From: Oscillospiraceae bacterium
GTDB lineage: Bacteria > Bacillota > Clostridia > Oscillospirales > Oscillospiraceae
NCBI GenBank assembly: GCA_009786445.1
Contig: WQTE01000008.1
Span: 1-43,897 of the forward strand
Direction: 5' to 3'
Length of the DNA stretch: 43,897 nt
This document shows, in pieces, positions 14,363 to 24,205 of this stretch. The notes beneath the pieces are model-generated. The model worked only from the letters and a program-made list of their open reading frames with translations. It had not been told where the DNA came from and ran no database searches. Every line of letters begins with the position of its first letter. Within the stretch, counting starts at the first letter, position 1. The position numbers and the translations under genes were made by a program.

Positions 14363-17236
14363 ATGAAAGTTATAAGACTCATCAAGATATTGGTTGCAAC
14401 TTTTGCTGTTTTGGCATTGGCAAACATACTCTTTTCTGTGCTTGCAGCTTCAGCAGGTGGCGAGAGGGTCGTGATAGGCACTGTCTCTCAAATGGTAGCA
14501 GTCTTATTCGCTATAGTAAGCGTGGGTGGCGCATTCTTTATTTTAAAAACGGTAAAAGCTACCACAGAGCGCGAAAAAACCATAAAAAGGCAACGGCTCT
14601 TATATGATTCAATTCCTATCCCCGCAAGTTTATGGGACGAAAACTTCAACATACTTGACTGCAACGAGGCTATGGTCAATTTCCTTAAAATGCCCAACAA
14701 AGAGGAAGTGCTTAAAAGATTTTTTGAGTTTTCTGTTGATGTTCAGTCCTGCGGAACTCCTTCTCCGGTCAAAGGACAAGAGATTATTACTCAGGCTTTG
14801 ACTGAAGGCTCTATAGTCAGGCACTATTGGAATCATTTGGTCGAGGGTGAAATCATACCGATTGAAGTTACAGCAGCCCGGATTCAGATGGGTGAGAGCT
14901 ATGTTTGTGCGTGTTATGCATTTGACTTGCGCCCGATTATGGTTGCACGTGAAAAAGAACAGCTAGCTGTGGAGAGAGCCACGCTTTTAATAGACTCCTC
15001 TCCTATTTCCTGTTTTCTCCTTGATGATAACCGTGAGGCAATTGATTGTAACCGCGCAGCACTGGATTTATTTCTCAAAGAACCGGATAAGACCATTCCT
15101 GAGTCATACCCCGACAATGAAATTCTTCAGCTATGCAAATATAACCACGGCTGCAAGGATTACGAGCTTTGTGGTCGGGAGGACTGCCGCATACGCATTT
15201 TTCTCATCAGCAATTATCGCAATATTTTCCCCAATTACAAACAAAATAAAGAGCAAATCGAGAGGTCCATTGCCGATTGTTGCCGTAAGGCATTGGAGTT
15301 CGGAGCACAGTCCTTTGAGTTTCCATGTGCGGCTCTGTATGGTGTGGAAATTCCATGCGAAACAACCATAATAGCTGTGAAATACCATGAGGGTAACGGA
15401 TTTGCCGTCTATATCCGTGATTTGCGGGCGGAAAAAAGAAAGGAAATCGCCGAAGAGGAAAGCCGTGCCAAAACCCGTTTTCTGGCACGCATGAGTCACG
15501 AAATACGCACACCTATGAATGTTGTAATTGGCATAACTGAGCTTCAATTGAGAAACAGTAAGCATTTACCCGAGACGGAAGAAGCTTTTTTACGCATCTA
15601 CAGTTCGTCGACTCTTCTGCTCAAGATTATAAATGACATCCTTGACTTTTCAAAAATCGAAGCCGATAAAATGGAAATACTTTCCGTGGTTTACGAAGTT
15701 GCAAGCCTGATTGTCGATACTGTGCAGCTCAATCTTATGCATATCGGCAGCAGGCGGATTGAGTTTAAGCTCGATATAGACGAAAAGCTCCCCGCCTATC
15801 TGGTGGGCGATGAGCATCGGCTTAAGCAGATTTTGAACAATTTGCTTTCAAATGCTTTTAAATACACCTCCGAGGGGCATGTCATGCTAAGTTTTAGCAT
15901 GGATGCGACCGAAAAGTCTGACGAAATCACGCTGGTCATACGCGTAAGCGATACCGGTCAAGGCATGACCGAAGAACAGCAGGGCAGCCTGTTTGATATT
16001 GAATTTACACGATTTAACATGCAAAGCAATCGCGCAATTGAGGGAAGCGGGCTGGGCATGATGATAGCCCACCATCTTATCAAGCTTATGGGTGGCGACA
16101 TTGAGGTGGAGAGCTCGCCTGACGAGGGGAGCATATTTACGGTGCGCATTCCGCAAAAACCGTCGGGAACCGAGGTCTTGGGCAAGGAAGTTGCGGACAG
16201 CCTGAAAAACATTGAAATCGCACAGAAGTCCTTAAAGAAAGTCGAAATGCTTAATCCTGAGCCTATGCCTTACGGGCGGGTGCTGGTGGTAGACGATGTA
16301 GAGTCAAACCTGTATGTAGCTAAAAGTTTTCTTATGCCTTACAAAATCTCAGTTGAGACCGTCACAAGCGGACTTGAAGCCGTTGATCTTATTCGGGCAG
16401 GAGAGGTTTATGATATAATATTCATGGATCATATGATGCCCGAAATGGATGGGATAGAGGCCACGAGACTCATACGGTCGCTGGGGTATAACCCACCTAT
16501 CGTTGCTCTGACCGCAAATGCACTCAAAGGGGTAGCAGAAATATTTATGAATAGCGGTTTCGACGACTTCATATCAAAACCCATTGATGTAAAGATTTTC
16601 GATAGTTGTTTAGTCCGATATATCAAAGATAAGCATCCGAAAGATATGCCACACGCAGCAATAAGCAATAGCGGACACCTGCACGATACAGGTGATATGT
16701 CCAGCAATCTGATAAAGTCGTTTTTGCTTGATGCGCACAGGGTTGCAGGAGTTTTAGAGAAACTTATTGCTGAGCTGAACTTAAAGCAGGAAGTTGATTC
16801 TGAAGATTTGAAAGGTTTTACTACGCAGACACACGCTATTAAGAGCGCCTTGGCAAATATTCACCGCTTAGAGCTTTCTGATGCCGCTAATGCCCTTGAG
16901 AAAGCAGGCAGGGATAATGATATTTCTAAAATCCGAGCGGATGCCCCGTTATTTTTAGCCGAACTTCATAATATTATTGAAGAGCTTTCATCTAAAGACG
17001 ACAGTTTTTCTGCAATCGATGAGGATTTGGATTTCCTTCGAGAGCAACTGACTATCATTGCCGATGCGTGTGGAGATTACAATCTCATAGCTGCCAATAG
17101 CGCACTTTCAAAGCTAAACCCAATGCAGTTTTCAAAAGAAACAAATGTCTTAATTAAGGAGATATCGGACTATTTACTTCACGGAGATTTCATGAACGCC
17201 GCCGCTCTTTCGAGTGATGCAGTCGGTCGGTTATAG
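14363..17236 (+). CDS. Hybrid sensor histidine kinase with PAS, receiver and Hpt domains
   Basis: A 957-residue membrane kinase. Two transmembrane segments (about 8-30 and 38-62) bracket a very short loop, so sensing is probably cytoplasmic. PAS-like domains lie at about 78-195 and 205-355. HisKA has the phospho-acceptor His about 379 (MSHEIRTP). HATPase has N about 497, DTGQGM and GSGLGM. A receiver domain with Asp about 689 (FMDHMMP) follows, then an Hpt-like domain with His about 824 (THAIKS). The second PAS region holds a cysteine cluster (C258, C264, C270, C275), which could bind a metal or sense redox state. AAGGAGAG precedes the ATG. It is followed after 23 bases by a paralogous kinase. 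Confidence 0.88.
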   Translation: MKVIRLIKILVATFAVLALANILFSVLAASAGGERVVIGTVSQMVAVLFAIVSVGGAFFILKTVKATTEREKTIKRQRLLYDSIPIPASLWDENFNILDCNEAMVNFLKMPNKEEVLKRFFEFSVDVQSCGTPSPVKGQEIITQALTEGSIVRHYWNHLVEGEIIPIEVTAARIQMGESYVCACYAFDLRPIMVAREKEQLAVERATLLIDSSPISCFLLDDNREAIDCNRAALDLFLKEPDKTIPESYPDNEILQLCKYNHGCKDYELCGREDCRIRIFLISNYRNIFPNYKQNKEQIERSIADCCRKALEFGAQSFEFPCAALYGVEIPCETTIIAVKYHEGNGFAVYIRDLRAEKRKEIAEEESRAKTRFLARMSHEIRTPMNVVIGITELQLRNSKHLPETEEAFLRIYSSSTLLLKIINDILDFSKIEADKMEILSVVYEVASLIVDTVQLNLMHIGSRRIEFKLDIDEKLPAYLVGDEHRLKQILNNLLSNAFKYTSEGHVMLSFSMDATEKSDEITLVIRVSDTGQGMTEEQQGSLFDIEFTRFNMQSNRAIEGSGLGMMIAHHLIKLMGGDIEVESSPDEGSIFTVRIPQKPSGTEVLGKEVADSLKNIEIAQKSLKKVEMLNPEPMPYGRVLVVDDVESNLYVAKSFLMPYKISVETVTSGLEAVDLIRAGEVYDIIFMDHMMPEMDGIEATRLIRSLGYNPPIVALTANALKGVAEIFMNSGFDDFISKPIDVKIFDSCLVRYIKDKHPKDMPHAAISNSGHLHDTGDMSSNLIKSFLLDAHRVAGVLEKLIAELNLKQEVDSEDLKGFTTQTHAIKSALANIHRLELSDAANALEKAGRDNDISKIRADAPLFLAELHNIIEELSSKDDSFSAIDEDLDFLREQLTIIADACGDYNLIAANSALSKLNPMQFSKETNVLIKEISDYLLHGDFMNAAALSSDAVGRL

Positions 17237-17259
17237 ACGGTTGAAAGGATGTATTTGTA

Positions 17260-20200
17260 TTGGGTGAAAAACAAAAAACCATATTCCTGATAGACGACAG
17301 TACCACCAACCTGACAATTGGCAAAGATCTGTTGTCGGATACGTATAATGTTTATACATTCATTTCAGGTGAAATGATGTTTATAGCGCTCAACAGAGTG
17401 GTTCCCGATCTCATTCTTCTTGACGTCGAAATGCCGGATATGAGCGGCTATGACATCATAAAACGGCTAAAGGACGACAAGGAAACCGCAGCTATACCAG
17501 TGATATTTCTGACTGCGCACGACAATGCGGAGTCAGAGCTAAAGGGCTTTAATTTGGGTGCAATTGACTACATAACAAAGCCTTTTTCTGCGCCGCGACT
17601 ACTGAACAGACTCGAAATGCACCTCAATCTTTTAAGTGCAAATCAAGCACTTAACTACCGCGAAAAACTCCTCAGCGCAACAAACCGTACAGCGGAGGTT
17701 TTGCTCACAGCAAATGAGGAAAACATCATGGATGCTGTCATGGAGGGTCTCAAAATCGTGGGTAGATGCCTTGATTTGGATCGCGTTCAGCTTTGGCAGA
17801 GCGGAGTGGTTGATGGCAAGCAGCAATTTTCAATGAAATATCAATGGTTAAGTGAGGTTGGCAGCAAAAAATGCGAAATCCCTCTTGAAATGAGCATAAG
17901 CAATCCCGATTGGTATGATAGGTTCTTGCGCGGAGAAAGCATAAACGGTCCGATTTCTGACTTATCTCAGGAGGATAGGGAGTTTTTGGGCGCTTATGAC
18001 ATTAAAACCACTGTAATGATACCTTTATTTCTGAGCAAGGAGTTCATCGGATTTTTCAGTGCGGATGATTGCCGAAATGAGCGTACTTTTACTGATGATG
18101 AAATGGATATGCTTGTTTCAACGGGGCTTATGTTATTAAACATATTTAATCGTCTGGAACAGATTCGCTTACGCACCGAAGTTGAAGTTGAGCGTGAGGC
18201 AAACCAGCTTAAGGAGGTATTCCTTGAGTCTTCGCCTTTTGTAATGAACATTTGGGACGACTCAATAAATCTTATCTCCACAAGCCGGCAAGTGGCAAAA
18301 ATGTTTGAGCTTGAAAGTCAGGAGCAGTACATTGAGAGATTCTTTGATCTCTCGCCGAAGTATCAGCCCTGCGGTGAGCTTTCTGACACAAAAGCCCACA
18401 AATTACTAAATCAGGCATTGCAGCAAGATGAGCAAATCAAATTTGAGTGGGAGCATCAAACATTGGATGGCAGAGAGATTCCAATGGAAGTCACTCTTTC
18501 GCGTTTTAAACGTCACGGCAGATACTATGTCGTGACTTATGCCGTTGATTTGCGCTCGGTCAAAGAAGCCCTGCAAAGAGAGCGAGAATTGATGGAGCGC
18601 TGGACACTTATAAACGAAGCAACTCCTATCGGCGTAAACTTTTGGGATGAGAAGCTCAATTATCTCGGCGGCAATGAGATGGGCTATAAGATATTTGGCT
18701 TTTCAAGCGCAGATGAGTTTAATAGTAAATGGCAATCTATCATGCCGGAATTTCAGCCGGACGGCATTTTTTCGCTTGAGAAAATGTCTAGCGCTTTTGA
18801 GAGAACAATTGTTGAAGGACGTTATCGGTGCGAGTGGTTGCATGAGACAGTGGATGGACAGCAACTGCCGCTTGATATATCATTTGTGCGTATCAAAAAC
18901 AAGAGCGGCTATATAATAGTTTGCTTCTTACAGGATTTACGGCCGATTAAAGCGGCAATGGAAATCGAGCGTGAAAGGGAAGTGAACGAGCGCATAAAAC
19001 TTCTATTTGATGCCGCACCTATCGCCATAGGAATGTATGACGAGGATATCACTTTTATCGACTGCAATCTGGAAATGCAAAGATTATATGAATTTCATGA
19101 TAAAGATAAATTCATCAAAACATTTAATGAACGGCGGCATGATTTTGCTCCGTTGATTCAGCCCTGCGGCACTCCGTCAGATAAGCTTATGCAAAATTCG
19201 TTCAAGCAAGCGGCTCTGGATGGGCGCTTTCGTACCGAGGGTGCGATACTCACCTCCGACGGCACAAATATTCCTGTTGAAATTACAATAATATGCATCA
19301 ATTACCGCGATTCATCCATGTTTGTAGTATTTCTCCGCGATTTACGCGAGCTTTTTGAGCGTAAGCGTACCGAAGTCGCCGAAGAAAGCAGCCGTGCAAA
19401 AACCAGATTTTTAGCACGGATGAGTCATGAAATTCGCACACCAATTACAGCTGTTTCGGGCATTTCTGAAATCCAGTTGCAAAATCCTACACTACCGCCC
19501 GAAGTTGAGGAATCGTTTGCAAAAATTCATGATTCGTCAAATATGCTCCTTTGCATTGTAAACGATATTTTAGACCTCTCCAAAATTGAAGCAGGTAAAA
19601 TGTCTTTAGCTTGCGAAAAATACGATACCGCCGGCCTTGTAAGTGATGCGGCGCAGCCGCATACCGCATTGCCTGATTCTAGCGCCATTGAATTTAGAGT
19701 ACACGTTGATGAGAATATACCCAAATTTCTTATAGGCGATGCTCTACGCATAAAGCAAATTATGAACAACATACTCTCAAATGCTTTCAAATACACAGAA
19801 TCCGGCTCAGTAGAGTTGTCGGTTAATTGCCAAAAAAATCCTACTGACACTGCAAAAACCATCCTTGTCATATCCATTCGCGACACTGGCTTTGGCATGA
19901 GCCGCGAACAGCTTAATGACTTATTCAAGGAAGAATACATACGATTTCATGAGCGGGAAACGCCTTATGTGACCGGAACTGGGCTGGGCATGGCTATTGT
20001 CAGCAGCTTAGTTCAACTTATGTCTGCGGAAATTAATGTTGAGAGTGAAATGGGTAAAGGTACAACTGTGGTTGTACGAATTCCACAGGATATATTTGGT
20101 TTTGAAGTTATAGGTAAGGAGGTGGCTGACAGCTTAGGGCGTTTTGACGTCAGTGCAAGCGTAGCCGCAAAGAAATTCAAGTTCACGCCTGAGTCTATGC

Positions 20201-21141
20201 CTTACGGCCGAGTGCTTGTAGTAGATGATGTGGATGCTAATTTGTATGTCGCCAAAGGTTTGCTTTCGTTTTATGACCTTAACATTGAAACTTGTGAAAG
20301 CGGATATGATGCAATAGACAAAATCAAACGGGGCAACATGTATGATATTGTCTTCATGGATGAGATGATGCCCGGTTTGAGCGGTCTTGAAACAATGCGC
20401 ACCATGCGTGCTGCCGGATATACCCGGCCCATCGTTGCACTTACCGCCAATGCGCTCATAGGTCAGGCTGAGGAGTTCATTAAAAACGGTTTTGATGGTT
20501 TTATATCCAAACCCATTCAAACGGTGCACCTTAATACTGTTTTAATTAAGCATATAAGGGATAAACAGCCGCCTGAAGTTATAATTGCCGCAAATAGCGC
20601 AAGCCGAACCGGCAAGGGCGACATTGACGAGTTTCAATGCAACCCGGACTTACTCAAAAAGCTACGACTTGATTTTGCCGTAAACCATAAAAACAAGTTT
20701 ACAGATATTTGCCAAGCTATAAACTCCGGAGATACCAAAACAGCCCACCGCATTGCGCACACTGTTAAGGGATCTGCCGGTTTGATATACGAAAAAAACT
20801 TGGCTAATGTAGCGGAGGATTTGGAAAAACAATTAGCGGACGGAAATTTAGTGGAGACTGCCTTGCTATCACTTTTCGAAAGTGAGCTGGCTCGGGTGCT
20901 CGCAGATATCGGTGAGCCTGAAACCCTGATTGCAAAAGAGGGGGAGCTTTTGAGCAACGCTGAAGCCGTAGCCCTGCTGGACAAAGTAAAGCCTTTGCTG
21001 CTCACCCAGGATATAGCCAGTATGCAGTTACTGGATGACCTGCGCAAGATTCCGCAGTCAGCCGAGTTGTGCCGACATCTTCAAGACTATGACTTCGCAG
21101 GCGCAATTGAGTCTTTGAATAATCTCAAAGCGACTTTATGA
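17260..21141 (+). CDS. Soluble hybrid histidine kinase: REC-GAF-PAS-PAS-PAS-HisKA-HATPase-REC-Hpt
   Basis: A 1293-residue protein without membrane segments. The N-terminal receiver has Asp about 55 (LILLDVEMPD). A GAF-like domain lies at about 135-300. Three related PAS units (about 318-435, 448-565 and 578-695) share a QPCG or QPDG turn. HisKA has His about 723, HATPase has N about 841 and DTGFGM, a second receiver has Asp about 1034 (FMDEMMP), and the Hpt His is about 1167 (AHTVKGSAG). The C-terminal tail resembles that of the upstream kinase, so the two are paralogs. The start is TTG 17260 with GAAAGGATG upstream. Probably both feed one phosphorelay; no DNA-binding or enzymatic output is encoded here. 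Confidence 0.88.
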   Translation: MGEKQKTIFLIDDSTTNLTIGKDLLSDTYNVYTFISGEMMFIALNRVVPDLILLDVEMPDMSGYDIIKRLKDDKETAAIPVIFLTAHDNAESELKGFNLGAIDYITKPFSAPRLLNRLEMHLNLLSANQALNYREKLLSATNRTAEVLLTANEENIMDAVMEGLKIVGRCLDLDRVQLWQSGVVDGKQQFSMKYQWLSEVGSKKCEIPLEMSISNPDWYDRFLRGESINGPISDLSQEDREFLGAYDIKTTVMIPLFLSKEFIGFFSADDCRNERTFTDDEMDMLVSTGLMLLNIFNRLEQIRLRTEVEVEREANQLKEVFLESSPFVMNIWDDSINLISTSRQVAKMFELESQEQYIERFFDLSPKYQPCGELSDTKAHKLLNQALQQDEQIKFEWEHQTLDGREIPMEVTLSRFKRHGRYYVVTYAVDLRSVKEALQRERELMERWTLINEATPIGVNFWDEKLNYLGGNEMGYKIFGFSSADEFNSKWQSIMPEFQPDGIFSLEKMSSAFERTIVEGRYRCEWLHETVDGQQLPLDISFVRIKNKSGYIIVCFLQDLRPIKAAMEIEREREVNERIKLLFDAAPIAIGMYDEDITFIDCNLEMQRLYEFHDKDKFIKTFNERRHDFAPLIQPCGTPSDKLMQNSFKQAALDGRFRTEGAILTSDGTNIPVEITIICINYRDSSMFVVFLRDLRELFERKRTEVAEESSRAKTRFLARMSHEIRTPITAVSGISEIQLQNPTLPPEVEESFAKIHDSSNMLLCIVNDILDLSKIEAGKMSLACEKYDTAGLVSDAAQPHTALPDSSAIEFRVHVDENIPKFLIGDALRIKQIMNNILSNAFKYTESGSVELSVNCQKNPTDTAKTILVISIRDTGFGMSREQLNDLFKEEYIRFHERETPYVTGTGLGMAIVSSLVQLMSAEINVESEMGKGTTVVVRIPQDIFGFEVIGKEVADSLGRFDVSASVAAKKFKFTPESMPYGRVLVVDDVDANLYVAKGLLSFYDLNIETCESGYDAIDKIKRGNMYDIVFMDEMMPGLSGLETMRTMRAAGYTRPIVALTANALIGQAEEFIKNGFDGFISKPIQTVHLNTVLIKHIRDKQPPEVIIAANSASRTGKGDIDEFQCNPDLLKKLRLDFAVNHKNKFTDICQAINSGDTKTAHRIAHTVKGSAGLIYEKNLANVAEDLEKQLADGNLVETALLSLFESELARVLADIGEPETLIAKEGELLSNAEAVALLDKVKPLLLTQDIASMQLLDDLRKIPQSAELCRHLQDYDFAGAIESLNNLKATL

Positions 21142-21157
21142 CCGGTGAGTACGTGAA

Positions 21158-21198
21158 GCAGGGGGACAGGTTCTCTTGTGTCAGATTAACTGCCCCCC
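21158..21198. terminator. Hairpin between convergent genes, possible bidirectional terminator
   Basis: GGGGGACAG and CTGCCCCC pair with one bulged A across about 20 bases of loop, between the kinase stop and the ABC ATPase stop. The motif TGTGTCAGAT occurs inside it and again at about 21229, so it may also be part of a dispersed repeat. Confidence 0.4.
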
Positions 21199-21205
21199 GT
21201 GTCGC

Positions 21206-21991
21206 CTATAAATAGTAATCCTGCTCTGTGTCAGATGCGAAGTTTAGGCGTTTTAGCAAGCGACTTCGCAGATTTGCAAAATCTGAGGCACCGCGGTTGC
21301 GCGGATATGACATCGGCACATTTACAATCTCCGCAATGCGCCCCGGGCGTGGCGACATCACAACAATACGATTGCTCAGATATATCGCCTCATCTACATC
21401 ATGCGTAATTAAAACCATGGTGTTGCCGCGCTCTTTCCACAAGCGAATAATCTCATCTTGCAAAACCATTCGCGTGAAACTATCCAGTGCGCCCAGCGGC
21501 TCATCAAGCAGCAGCACATCGGGAGATACCGCCAGTGAGCGTATAAGCGAAGCTCGTTGGCGCATACCGCCTGATAGCTGGTGCGGGTATGAATCTGCAA
21601 AATCCTTTAACCCCGCAGTGCCAATCAAAGAATCAACAATATTTCCGTTTGTGCCGAAACGTTTTGATGATTTCAGCGCAAACAAAATATTCTTTCGCAC
21701 GGTCAACCACGGAAACAGCGTATGCTCCTGAAACATAAGCCCTCTGTCGGGGCTTGTGCCGCGCACCTCTTTGCCGTTGCATAAGATTTCCCCTGCGGTA
21801 GGCGTTTCAAGACCTGCAATGGTACGCAATAATGTGGATTTTCCGCAACCGCTCGCCCCGATAACGGACACAAACTCTCCTGCTTCAATATTAAGGCTCA
21901 AATCCTCTATCGCACAGAGAGTACCCGTCATGTCTGTGCGGGAAAATGTTTTTTTCAGATTTTTTATTTCGAGCTTTCCCTTCACGGTCAT
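21206..21991 (-). CDS. ABC transporter ATP-binding protein, sulfonate/taurine/nitrate type
   Basis: A 261-residue ATPase of the SsuB/TauB/NrtD subfamily. Walker A is GASGCGKS (about 45-52), the Q loop is MFQEHTLFPW, the signature is LSGGMRQRASLIRSL, Walker B is LLLDEPLGALD and the switch His is in ITHDVDE. It powers the importer with the permease and binding protein encoded upstream. The ATG at 21991 overlaps the permease stop (ATGA), but AGGAGG is only one base before it, so GTG at 21985 (seven bases after AGGAGG) may be the true start. Last gene of the three-gene operon. Confidence 0.88.
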   Translation of the reverse strand: MTVKGKLEIKNLKKTFSRTDMTGTLCAIEDLSLNIEAGEFVSVIGASGCGKSTLLRTIAGLETPTAGEILCNGKEVRGTSPDRGLMFQEHTLFPWLTVRKNILFALKSSKRFGTNGNIVDSLIGTAGLKDFADSYPHQLSGGMRQRASLIRSLAVSPDVLLLDEPLGALDSFTRMVLQDEIIRLWKERGNTMVLITHDVDEAIYLSNRIVVMSPRPGRIAEIVNVPMSYPRNRGASDFANLRSRLLKRLNFASDTEQDYYL

Positions 21992-22944
21992 ACCTCCTGT
22001 TTCCAGCGTAAAACGCGACGTTTTGTAAGGTCAAGCACGGCGTTCACGGCAAAAAAAGTTATACATATAATCACAACTGCTCCGTACATTGCGGCAAATT
22101 CCGCCCAGCCGCGCTGCCAGTTGATATACCAGCCGAGACCTGCCTCAACACCCATCATCTCCGCAATTAAAAGTGCAGTGCAAGCTATCGACATCCCTTG
22201 TGCCAAGCCCTGAAAGATAAACGGTGATGATGCGGGAATAGCGACTTTAAAAATCATCCCCACTTTAGAAACACCGAATGTGCCAGCCGCTTCAAACGTA
22301 CTTTTAGGAACACTTAAAACTCCGTTCATTGTGGTGGACGTAACAGGATACCAGACCGCAAGCGCAATCAGAAATACAGCTCCGCTAAATAAGCTGCTCG
22401 CTAATATCAAGATAATCGGAAGCCATGTTACCGGCGGAATTGATCCGAATATTCTTGTAAGCGGCTGTATCCAATATCGAACTTTTAAAGACCATCCGGC
22501 AGCGACACCTGTGAAAATTCCGAGAGCGACACCTATTCCATACCCGGTGAACAAAAGTCTGAGTGAGTGTCCCAGCGAAAATAAAAGTATTTCGCGATCG
22601 CGAATTATTGCGTTTAATATCGCATCCGGCCACGGAACAAAAGGTTGCGGAAGTATTCCCGATTTAAGTGTTGCGTAGTCATATATAAGTACCAGCAGGA
22701 AAATCACGGCAAGAAGTGGTGCTTTTTTTCGCAGTCGATTATTTACTCGCCGTGAAAAAACTGCGGCAATGTTCCAAACAGCAAATGTTGCTGCAAAAGC
22801 TCCCATTACCCAAACCCATACATACGTCGGCGCATTTTGGTCGAGCGGCGTGAACTCCCGAAAATTCGGCATAAGCAGGTATTGCACGATAACCAGCACC
22901 GAAACAACGAACGGCAATAAGCATATAACGCGGTTTTTTATCAT
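21988..22944 (-). CDS. ABC transporter permease, SsuC/TauC type
   Basis: A 318-residue integral membrane protein with about seven hydrophobic segments. The first two (about 7-27 and 45-62) form an N-terminal extension before the BPD permease core. The core has the EAA-loop-like TFEAAGTFGVSKVGMIFKVAIPASSPFIFQGL (about 215-245). SsuC/TauC-type permeases form homodimers in the membrane. AAAGGAATGG precedes the ATG. It lies between the binding-protein and ATPase genes. Confidence 0.85.
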   Translation of the reverse strand: MIKNRVICLLPFVVSVLVIVQYLLMPNFREFTPLDQNAPTYVWVWVMGAFAATFAVWNIAAVFSRRVNNRLRKKAPLLAVIFLLVLIYDYATLKSGILPQPFVPWPDAILNAIIRDREILLFSLGHSLRLLFTGYGIGVALGIFTGVAAGWSLKVRYWIQPLTRIFGSIPPVTWLPIILILASSLFSGAVFLIALAVWYPVTSTTMNGVLSVPKSTFEAAGTFGVSKVGMIFKVAIPASSPFIFQGLAQGMSIACTALLIAEMMGVEAGLGWYINWQRGWAEFAAMYGAVVIICITFFAVNAVLDLTKRRVLRWKQEV

Positions 22945-22967
22945 AAAACGACCATTCCTTTCGCCCG

Positions 22968-23996
22968 TCAGTCAATTCCCAGCGGATGCCAGACCTGTAC
23001 TCTGATAGTCTCAGGGTCTAAATCGGGGTTTATAACGCCCATCGCTTGAAATTCTGCGATTGATGTGAGCAGCGTTTGCTCTGTTAAGTTGTGCGGTATG
23101 CCCCAACGCCAATTTTCCATAAGTCCGGCAGCATAGGCAACGTCAATCGCTGCGCTTGCATAGCCGTTTTCAATCAGCAGATTAATGCCCTGAACTTTAT
23201 TTTCATAGCTTTTGTCAAGCCAGCGTGAAGCACGGTATACCGCCCGCGTGAGCCTTTCGGCAGTTTCGGGATTTTGGTTAATAAACGCACTCGTCATGCC
23301 CAGTACGCAGCAATTATCGTTTATAAAATCTACATCGTCAAGCGAGCGAATTACGCGCAAAACGCCGTCCTGCACAAATCGCTGCCCGACCTGATCGGGA
23401 ATTACCGCAACCTGAACATCTCCGTTTTGCAGAGCTATTACCGCTTCAGCAGCCGGGAAATCCCGAAACGAGAAATCTTCCGCTGTCAGCCCTGCGCGAT
23501 ATGCAAAGCGTAATGCTATATTATGGAAAGCACCTCCAATCGCGCCGCTAACAGCGATATTTTGTCCGCTTTCCAGCTCTGTTATGTCCGAATCGACAAG
23601 CACAAAGGCAGATGCGCAACCTGTATGCAAGCCTAATGTAAACTGTAAATCAATCCCCTGTGTTACAGGCACGAACCAGCCCGCCAGCATACCCGCTACT
23701 GTGTCGATATGTCCTGCTGCCAATGCATCGCGGGAGCTTACCAGGTCGCCTGTTACAACAATTTCTGTTTCAAGCCCTTCCTCGGTGAAATAACCCAGCA
23801 GGTGCGCCAGCGGAATTGCGGCTTGGCAAAGCCCGCCTTCAAATCCTAAACGGATAGCACGCGCTGCGCCGACTTCATCTTCAAATGCTCCGGGAGTGTC
23901 GTTTTGCCTATCATTTTCACCGCCGCAAGCGGCTAAAATACTTGCTCCAAGGGTGATTGCTACAAGCAGTGCTATTATTCTTATGCTTTTTTTCAT
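22968..23996 (-). CDS. Substrate-binding lipoprotein of the sulfonate/taurine-type importer
   Basis: A 342-residue lipoprotein. The signal peptide KKSIRIIALLVAITLGASI ends in the lipobox LAAC, with the modified Cys followed by GGEND. The mature part is of the SsuA/NMT1-like type (RLGFEGGLCQAAIPLAHLLGYF...GLETEIVVTGD, ALAAGHIDTVAG). The start is ATG 23996 after GAGGAGAAG, rather than the upstream in-frame ATG. Its promoter carries the same operator as cysK, so the cargo is probably a sulfur compound, although related binding proteins also take thiamine precursors. No desulfonating monooxygenase is nearby. Confidence 0.85.
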   Translation of the reverse strand: MKKSIRIIALLVAITLGASILAACGGENDRQNDTPGAFEDEVGAARAIRLGFEGGLCQAAIPLAHLLGYFTEEGLETEIVVTGDLVSSRDALAAGHIDTVAGMLAGWFVPVTQGIDLQFTLGLHTGCASAFVLVDSDITELESGQNIAVSGAIGGAFHNIALRFAYRAGLTAEDFSFRDFPAAEAVIALQNGDVQVAVIPDQVGQRFVQDGVLRVIRSLDDVDFINDNCCVLGMTSAFINQNPETAERLTRAVYRASRWLDKSYENKVQGINLLIENGYASAAIDVAYAAGLMENWRWGIPHNLTEQTLLTSIAEFQAMGVINPDLDPETIRVQVWHPLGID

Positions 23997-24017
23997 TTTC
24001 TTCTCCTCAAATATCAT

Positions 24018-24084
24018 TTTCAACATACTAAAAATATATGTTTTATATGTTTATCATAGTACTACACAAAATATCGTTTGTCAA
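24018..24084 (-). promoter_or_regulatory. ABC operon promoter with cysteine-regulon operator
   Basis: On the minus strand TTGACA (24084-24079), 17 bases, TACTAT (24061-24056). Directly downstream lies an AT-rich operator of the pattern ATAAACATAT...CATATAT..TTAGTATGTT (about 24055-24021), which recurs almost identically at cysK. Confidence 0.7.
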
Positions 24085-24139
24085 GCCCTCTTCGACAAAT
24101 AATGTGATTAACCTGTGAAGCGAGTTCAAAAAATAATAA

Positions 24140-24168
24140 TTGCAGCAATCAAGCTATGCCGTTATAAT
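24140..24168 (+). promoter_or_regulatory. Nitroreductase gene promoter (TTGCAG-17-TATAAT)
   Basis: TTGCAG at 24140-24145 and TATAAT at 24163-24168 with a 17-base spacer, divergent from the ABC operon. No copy of the cysteine operator is seen on this side. Confidence 0.6.
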
Positions 24169-24205
24169 AATGATGAGGATTTAAACTGAGAGGAGTAAGT
24201 AGGTT

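Noticed and set aside
14604-15565. Several short frames opposite or inside the two kinase genes
   Set aside because: They are out-of-frame shadows of long genes with clear domains and have no ribosome sites of their own.
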